NCBI RefSeq assembly: GCF_019456655.1
Contig: NZ_CP080332.1
Location: 5,580,001 to 5,644,000, forward strand
Reading direction: 5' to 3'
Length of the DNA stretch: 64,000 nt
From: Mycolicibacterium diernhoferi
GTDB taxonomy: Bacteria > Actinomycetota > Actinomycetes > Mycobacteriales > Mycobacteriaceae
Part shown: positions 63,589-64,000 of the stretch, piece after piece
How positions within the stretch are numbered: the stretch's first letter is position 1
Layout of the letters: every line of letters begins with the position of its first letter
Translations under genes and position numbers: made by a program
The notes under the pieces: model-generated
Seen by the model: only the letters and a program-made list of their open reading frames with translations
Databases searched by the model: none
What the model was told of the DNA's origin: nothing

Positions 63589-64000
<412 letters not shown>

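Overview
This is a high-G+C actinobacterial chromosome segment from a Mycobacterium, most probably a rapidly growing Mycolicibacterium. Gene order from the marP 5' end through nth, crp, bagAB, whiB4, ponA2, cds1, the moxR2 block, egtEDCBA, asd and ask to leuA follows the M. tuberculosis Rv3671c to Rv3710 order as I recall it. Species-specific blocks are inserted into this order. The lfrR/lfrA drug-efflux pair and the large NAD-glutamate dehydrogenase are typical of rapid growers. No rRNA, CRISPR array, transposase or phage gene is visible; there is one tRNA (Pro, CGG).

Layout. 1-7.5 kb: marP (partial), Nudix hydrolase, thioredoxin-like protein, nth, a small membrane protein, crp followed by a 30-bp tandem repeat, metallo-beta-lactamase fold protein, RidA, DUF4177, the Get3-like ATPase pair, whiB4. 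7.7-12.5 kb: ponA2, a phosphoesterase, cds1, a small membrane ORF and tRNA-Pro. 12.7-21.6 kb: SPW membrane protein, TesB thioesterase, GatB/YqeY, then a tightly overlapping membrane-protein/DUF4129/DUF4350/moxR2/DUF58 operon facing a SpoIIM-like and an RDD membrane protein. 21.6-29.6 kb: lfrRA with a perfect operator palindrome, a GjpA-like envelope protein, a carotenoid oxygenase divergent from a PadR regulator, two further membrane proteins. 29.6-39.6 kb: methyltransferases, a GCS2-type ligase, an acyl-CoA dehydrogenase, DUF2243, and the complete ergothioneine operon egtA-B-C-D-E on the minus strand. 39.7-44.7 kb: secreted proteins and lipoproteins, then ask-asd.

44.9-51.1 kb is a nitrogen-assimilation island: type III glutamine synthetase, three split glutamate-synthase-like subunits, a SoxB-like FAD oxidoreductase and an XRE-cupin regulator. 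It is preceded by two good GlnR boxes and resembles an N-methylglutamate pathway. 51.1-52.75 kb carries two WXG100-type proteins and a toxin-like protein whose C-terminus appears lost. leuA follows, with a leucine-rich leader peptide and an attenuator-like hairpin, then a SHOCT protein and a 1046-residue NAD-glutamate dehydrogenase.

58.7-64 kb is the most interesting block: an LLM flavin monooxygenase, a TetR regulator, a cupin, a flavin reductase, a RibB-like protein lacking the canonical catalytic loop, a mycofactocin-type SDR and a second SDR (cut by the window end). All three divergent promoter regions share a palindrome close to TTTCTACATNTGTAGAAA, which suggests one TetR-controlled catabolic regulon for an unknown, possibly terpenoid or alicyclic, substrate.
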